From Deltaproteobacteria bacterium HGW-Deltaproteobacteria-15 (GTDB lineage: Bacteria > Desulfobacterota > DSM-4660 > Desulfatiglandales > HGW-15): DNA of 64,000 nucleotides. Within the stretch, counting starts at the first letter, position 1, and the number at the start of each line of letters is the position of its first letter. The translations under genes and the position numbers were made by a program. The stretch covers positions 109,932-173,931 of the forward strand of contig PHBH01000028.1 in NCBI GenBank assembly GCA_002840535.1, written 5' to 3'. The notes below the pieces were generated by a model. It did not search any database. It worked only from the letters and a program-made list of their open reading frames with translations, and had not been told where the DNA came from. Positions 60,969 through 64,000 of this stretch are shown here, one piece after another.

Positions 60969-61696
60969 AGGGCAACTCTAGGCGTTCGTGCACCTTGCTA
61001 AGCCCCCAGATCTCGGTCATCCCCTTTTTGAACCGAAACAGCTACAAGTCTCTCGCGCAGCAGCCATCTGGCTGGAACACCATCGGTCTCATTGAAGATC
61101 CCTGCGAAAAAGCTGGAGGGAAAATGGGCACCGCCCCGAAAGGGTGGGACTCCGAGCGAAGCGAGGAGAGTCTCCCACCTCACGAGGACTTCTTAGCTAT
61201 TCTGACTCGCTCGCTGGTGGATCTGCTCGCTGTTTTCGGTTCAGGAGACCGTCTTGATCCCGCAGAAGGTGACCGACCGGTTGAAAGATTATCTGAAGGA
61301 GGAGTCTTTCAAGCCTGACGACAGCATTTTCCCTATTGAATAGGAGGCGGCCAGAGCATTTGTGAATAGGCGGGGAGCGCACTGGTGCCACGCCGCCACT
61401 CATGCCTCCAGAATCTAGGGTCCCGGTTGGGATCGTGAGTTCTGTCCAGAACCTTGACCGGAGAGCAGTAATCCCTACTCAGGAGAACGCGGGGTTCTGT
61501 CATGCAGTGGGGGGGACGCGGAGCCTGCTTTTTAAAATCTTATCGTTGCGTCCAGATCAAGAAAGTTGATGGATTTTGATAGAAGGTAACGCCCCGTGAA
61601 TTATAGAACACAATGGAACGGCGCGGTGAGTTGGGACCAGGACCTGGTTGAAAGTCCATAAGTCACGGGCGTCCCCTTCCCCACCCACATACTGCT
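60969..61696. other. Gene-poor stretch with recombinase remnants
   Basis: 728 bases without an intact gene. CGCCCCGAAAGGGTGGGACT and TCCCACC near 61131-61180 form a partial hairpin. The element at 61226-61438 is repeated at the window end. The remaining 61440-61696 shows no recognised feature. Confidence 0.55.
61226..61438 (+). pseudogene. Direct repeat copy A, decayed tyrosine-recombinase end
   Basis: Translation in broken frames gives VLIPQKVTDRLKDYLKEE, then EAARAFVNRRGA and HAATHASR, which resemble the catalytic domain of tyrosine recombinases (the HAATHASR part matches the LRRHAATYASRSG region). Stop codons interrupt it. About 79 bases at its end are identical to copy B at 63800-64000. 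Confidence 0.6.
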
Positions 61697-62248
61697 CTAC
61701 ATCTTCACTGGCGCTTCCTGGATTTTTGAAGATCGCGATTCCTTTCCTGAGGATTCTTTCAGTCTCTTATAGGAACTGATAAACCATCTCCTTCTTCTAG
61801 TTACATGAATAACGAGATAGGGGAGCAGGATGAAGGTGAGTTTGTCGTGCACCTCGATAAAGCCTTTCCTGGTCTCTTCCTGGCCCCCTCCCAGATCTAT
61901 GCCCCAGGGTATGTAGCCGGTTAAGGCTACAACAACAAACAGGATAGTCAGAGTGAGTACGGGTCTATTTCTCCCAAGCAGCTTTTTCCCCACAATCGTC
62001 TTGTACCACTTCCAGTGGAGCACGATATGAACAATTGCAAGAAGGGAGATGATGACGATGGACACTTTGTGAATGTGCGACCATCCGCCATAATCCATCC
62101 TCAGCGCGAGGCTGCTTTGGTCTATGTGTCCGTGATGCCCCATGTGATAGGCGAATTGAATCACAAACCCCGACAATGCCGTGGTGAAACCCGTCAATAG
62201 CAGTCCGAGGTTGGTTAGGAAACCCAGGGTCAGGCTTTTCTTTTCCAT
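61697..62248 (-). CDS. DUF4405 membrane protein, possible b-type cytochrome
   Basis: The 183-residue protein has four membrane helices (LGFLTNLGLLLTGFTTALSG, VSIVIISLLAIVHIVL, LTLTILFVVVALTGYI, LTFILLPYLVIHV). Paired histidines (WSHIHK, HIVLHW, EVHDKL, VIHV) could ligate heme as in small membrane cytochromes of the DUF4405 family. Function is not established; an electron-transfer role at the inner membrane is likely. It is 15 bases after the methyltransferase gene on the same strand. Confidence 0.78.
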   Translation of the reverse strand: MEKKSLTLGFLTNLGLLLTGFTTALSGFVIQFAYHMGHHGHIDQSSLALRMDYGGWSHIHKVSIVIISLLAIVHIVLHWKWYKTIVGKKLLGRNRPVLTLTILFVVVALTGYIPWGIDLGGGQEETRKGFIEVHDKLTFILLPYLVIHVTRRRRWFISSYKRLKESSGKESRSSKIQEAPVKM

Positions 62249-62263
62249 CGGTAGTCCTCGATC

Positions 62264-63037
62264 TCAACAAATGGGCTTTCGGGCCGCTCCGAAATAGATG
62301 ACGGCAGTATGACCTTTGGGAGAAATGGTAAAAGGAGGACCGCCTTTCCCTCGGGCTTTCCTTGCTATCTCTATTCCGGCGAATTCCACGCTCCCGAAAT
62401 CTGCCTCCTCCAACAAAAGTCTCAGATCGTCAGGACGGATGAAATAGGGCCAGTAATGGGTCCCCCGTGCCATGAACCTGATCAGCCTTTCGCCAAGCCA
62501 GAGAATAAGGAACTTGGACCAGAGGGTCTTGTTGAAGGTGTCGAAGAAGAACCATCCACCGGGTTTGAGAACGCGGTGGATCTCCGAAAGGGTCTGTGCT
62601 TTGTTGGAAACGTGCTCCAGGACGTCGACACAGGTGACGGCATCCACCGTATGGTCATTGAAAGGAAGGTGTTCGGCGGTGCATGGATAATACTCGATTT
62701 TGAGGTTTTCCTGGGCAGCGTGAGCGTGGGCCTCCTGGATGGCTTCCGCCATGATGTCTGTTCCGGATACCACTGCCCCCCGTCGAGCGAGAAATTCACA
62801 GACGTATCCTCCGCCGCATCCCACATCGAGCACCTCGACGTCCTTCCAGGTCCCCATGAAGCGGTCAAAGTATTCGAAGCGAACAGGGTTGAGTCTATAC
62901 AGGAAGACATGATCCCCGCTCACAGGCCACCATTGGGTCGAGCCTCCGTAAAACTCAGGGTAAGTGGGTAAAATCGTCGCTATGGTGCTTGGGTTCTGAG
63001 ACCCATAATCAGTTAAATGAACGTTCTCTCGATTCAT
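62264..63037 (-). CDS. UbiG-like SAM-dependent methyltransferase
   Basis: A class I methyltransferase of 257 residues. The SAM site is VLDVGCGGGYVCEFLARRGA, then GTDIMAEAI, and VTCVDVLEHVSNKAQTLSEI. FxxHxV.. and length resemble UbiG/COQ3 O-methyltransferases, and the C-terminal FTISPKGHTAVIYFGAA is also seen there. A quinone-related substrate would fit, but is inferred. It is divergent from a TetR regulator and likely controlled by it. Confidence 0.8.
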   Translation of the reverse strand: MNRENVHLTDYGSQNPSTIATILPTYPEFYGGSTQWWPVSGDHVFLYRLNPVRFEYFDRFMGTWKDVEVLDVGCGGGYVCEFLARRGAVVSGTDIMAEAIQEAHAHAAQENLKIEYYPCTAEHLPFNDHTVDAVTCVDVLEHVSNKAQTLSEIHRVLKPGGWFFFDTFNKTLWSKFLILWLGERLIRFMARGTHYWPYFIRPDDLRLLLEEADFGSVEFAGIEIARKARGKGGPPFTISPKGHTAVIYFGAARKPIC

Positions 63038-63060
63038 GGTTTACTCCTTGCTTGGCGTGT

Positions 63061-63090
63061 TGCCTGCCGCAAAAGAATTCTTGTATACTC
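63061..63090 (+). promoter_or_regulatory. Sigma-70 promoter of the second TetR gene
   Basis: TTGCCT (63061-63066), 18 bases, TATACT (63085-63090), about 50 bases before the ATG at 63141. Confidence 0.5.
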
Positions 63091-63140
63091 TAACGAGCCG
63101 TCACCCTGCTGTCACCTCGCATTCCCAAGGAGAGTCCGTG

Positions 63141-63773
63141 ATGTCTGAGAAGCCCATAAAGCCCCGAAAAGACGCTATTCAGGAGCGCTCGAAATTCACC
63201 GTGGAATCCATTTACGAGGCAGCGGTTCAGGTTTTTACGGAGAACGGGTATACCGCTTCAACGACGGATTTGATTGCAGAACGGGCAGGGGTTTCTATTG
63301 GGACCCTGTATCAATACTTCCCCAACAAAAAGGCGATTCTCGTCGGCATCTGGAATCGGGGCATGGAGGATGCGGACAGGGGACGGGATCTCTTTGTGAA
63401 CAGATTCAAAGGGGAGGGGGGGGTTGGTCCGACCTGGATCGTATCGATCGTCAAAGGAATACTGGAGATCCACAAAAGGGCGGTAAGGCCGCAACTCTTT
63501 TTCGAGGAAGTTCCGCAACCGGATTTCATCAAGGAAAGGCTGCTCGAAAAGGAGTCTGTCAACATCAGAGCGTTTAGGAATTTTCTGGAGCACTGCGGAA
63601 CCAATCTTCGTCCGCAAAGACTGGATCTCGCGGCTCGCGTGATGTATGAGATCCTGGAAAGGTTGATTCACCGCTATTTGACGCATTTTTATGACGAGCT
63701 GAGCGAAGAGGAATTTGTTAGAGAAGCATCCGATGTGATCAGCAGGTACCTTTTCGCTGACGAGAAAGCCTAA
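63141..63773 (+). CDS. TetR/AcrR family transcriptional regulator
   Basis: The N-terminal helix-turn-helix is clear: SIYEAAVQVFTENGYTASTT, DLIAERAGVSIGTLYQYFPNKKAIL. A helical ligand domain follows, with a C-terminal RLDLAARVMYEILERLIHRY helix. About 210 residues from the ATG at 63141, preceded by AAGGAGAGT; the track start at 63036 overlaps the divergent gene. It probably regulates the methyltransferase/DUF4405 pair. Confidence 0.9.
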   Translation: MSEKPIKPRKDAIQERSKFTVESIYEAAVQVFTENGYTASTTDLIAERAGVSIGTLYQYFPNKKAILVGIWNRGMEDADRGRDLFVNRFKGEGGVGPTWIVSIVKGILEIHKRAVRPQLFFEEVPQPDFIKERLLEKESVNIRAFRNFLEHCGTNLRPQRLDLAARVMYEILERLIHRYLTHFYDELSEEEFVREASDVISRYLFADEKA

Positions 63774-63775
63774 CA

Positions 63776-63793
63776 CCCGCAGCAACCTGCGGG
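63776..63793 (+). terminator. Hairpin after the TetR gene
   Basis: CCCGCAG-CAAC-CTGCGGG, followed by CTTCTACT. The T-tract is weak. Confidence 0.5.
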
Positions 63794-63799
63794 CTTCTA

Positions 63800-64000
63800 C
63801 TCGCTGCTTTCGGTTCAGGAGACCGTCTTGATCCCGCAGAAGGTGACCGACCGGTTGAAAGATTATCTGAAGGAGGAGTATTTTAGCATTTCCCCTATTG
63901 GATATGAGGCAGCCAGAGCAGTTGTGAATAGGCGGGGAGCGCACTGGTGCCACGCCGCCACTCATGCCTCCAGAATCTAGGGTCCCGGTTGGGATCGTGA
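63800..64000 (+). pseudogene. Direct repeat copy B, decayed tyrosine-recombinase end, cut by the window
   Basis: It repeats copy A with a 12-base difference in length and shares its last 79 bases exactly, including the in-frame TAG after HAATHASRI. The repeat may continue beyond the window. Confidence 0.6.

Noticed and set aside
61440-61696. Group II intron fragment, suggested by GGTTGAAAGTCC
   Set aside because: Only one short motif resembles intron domain I; no domain V or reverse transcriptase sequence is present.
1-64000. tRNA, rRNA or tmRNA genes
   Set aside because: No cloverleaf, anticodon-arm consensus (GTTCGAATC with CCA context) or rRNA core sequence was recognised on either strand by reading; a tRNAscan run would be decisive.

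Overview
The window is a GC-rich bacterial chromosome segment that most resembles Desulfobacterota/Syntrophobacterota (former Deltaproteobacteria). This is inferred from gene content: a 14-subunit NADH:quinone oxidoreductase operon with a B/C/D fusion, an RdgC homologue, an acetyl-CoA hydrolase/transferase-GNAT fusion, an arsenosugar locus with a probable selenoprotein, B12 salvage genes, and dense dispersed repeats. No rRNA, tRNA or CRISPR array was found.

Layout. 0-0.4 kb: tail of a chemotaxis receptor. 0.7-5.2 kb: an ECF sigma/anti-sigma pair divergent from a VIT/VWA surface protein; both sides carry the same ECF-type promoter (GGAAC..N16..GTCTCA), so the protein is probably a target of the sigma factor. 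5.2-10.5 kb: DUF488, then an arsenosugar operon (peroxidase-like protein, radical SAM ArsS, fused double transferase) in which ArsS reads through an in-frame UGA followed by a SECIS-like hairpin, then a sterol-desaturase-family protein. 10.6-25.9 kb: nuoA-(BCD)-E-F-G-H-I-J-K-L-M-N on the minus strand, with repeats between genes and once inside nuoN. 26.1-30.3 kb: malate dehydrogenase, HAF-repeat protein, hotdog thioesterase and an RdgC split into two ORFs. 30.3-35.5 kb: a cobalamin riboswitch and terminator controlling btuCDF, followed by cbiL and a nucleoside-recognition-domain membrane protein.

36-45.8 kb: a cNMP/PilZ protein, the CoA-transferase/GNAT fusion with a structured leader, a TetR-RND efflux operon, a bactofilin fused to a carboxypeptidase-regulatory-like domain, and an orphan histidine kinase. 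45.9-48 kb: groES-groEL with a palindrome filling the promoter spacer. 48-54.5 kb: a minus-strand operon read as bacterial sphingolipid synthesis: radical SAM protein, serine palmitoyltransferase-like enzyme, ceramide-glucosyltransferase-like GT, ketoacyl synthase, dedicated ACP and a large GNAT-fold protein similar in type to bacterial ceramide synthase. 55-60 kb: three glycosyltransferase genes, one with three domains. 60-64 kb: a toxin-antitoxin pair and a small cassette (DUF4405 membrane protein, methyltransferase, TetR) flanked by about 200-bp direct repeats that look like decayed tyrosine-recombinase ends.

Most distinctive observations: the selenocysteine ArsS, the sphingolipid-type operon with a radical SAM enzyme, the sigma factor/VIT-protein regulon, and 7-bp-period repeats that fill intergenic gaps, make up the ends of several proteins and insert in frame into NuoN. 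All calls are by reading; no database search was run.
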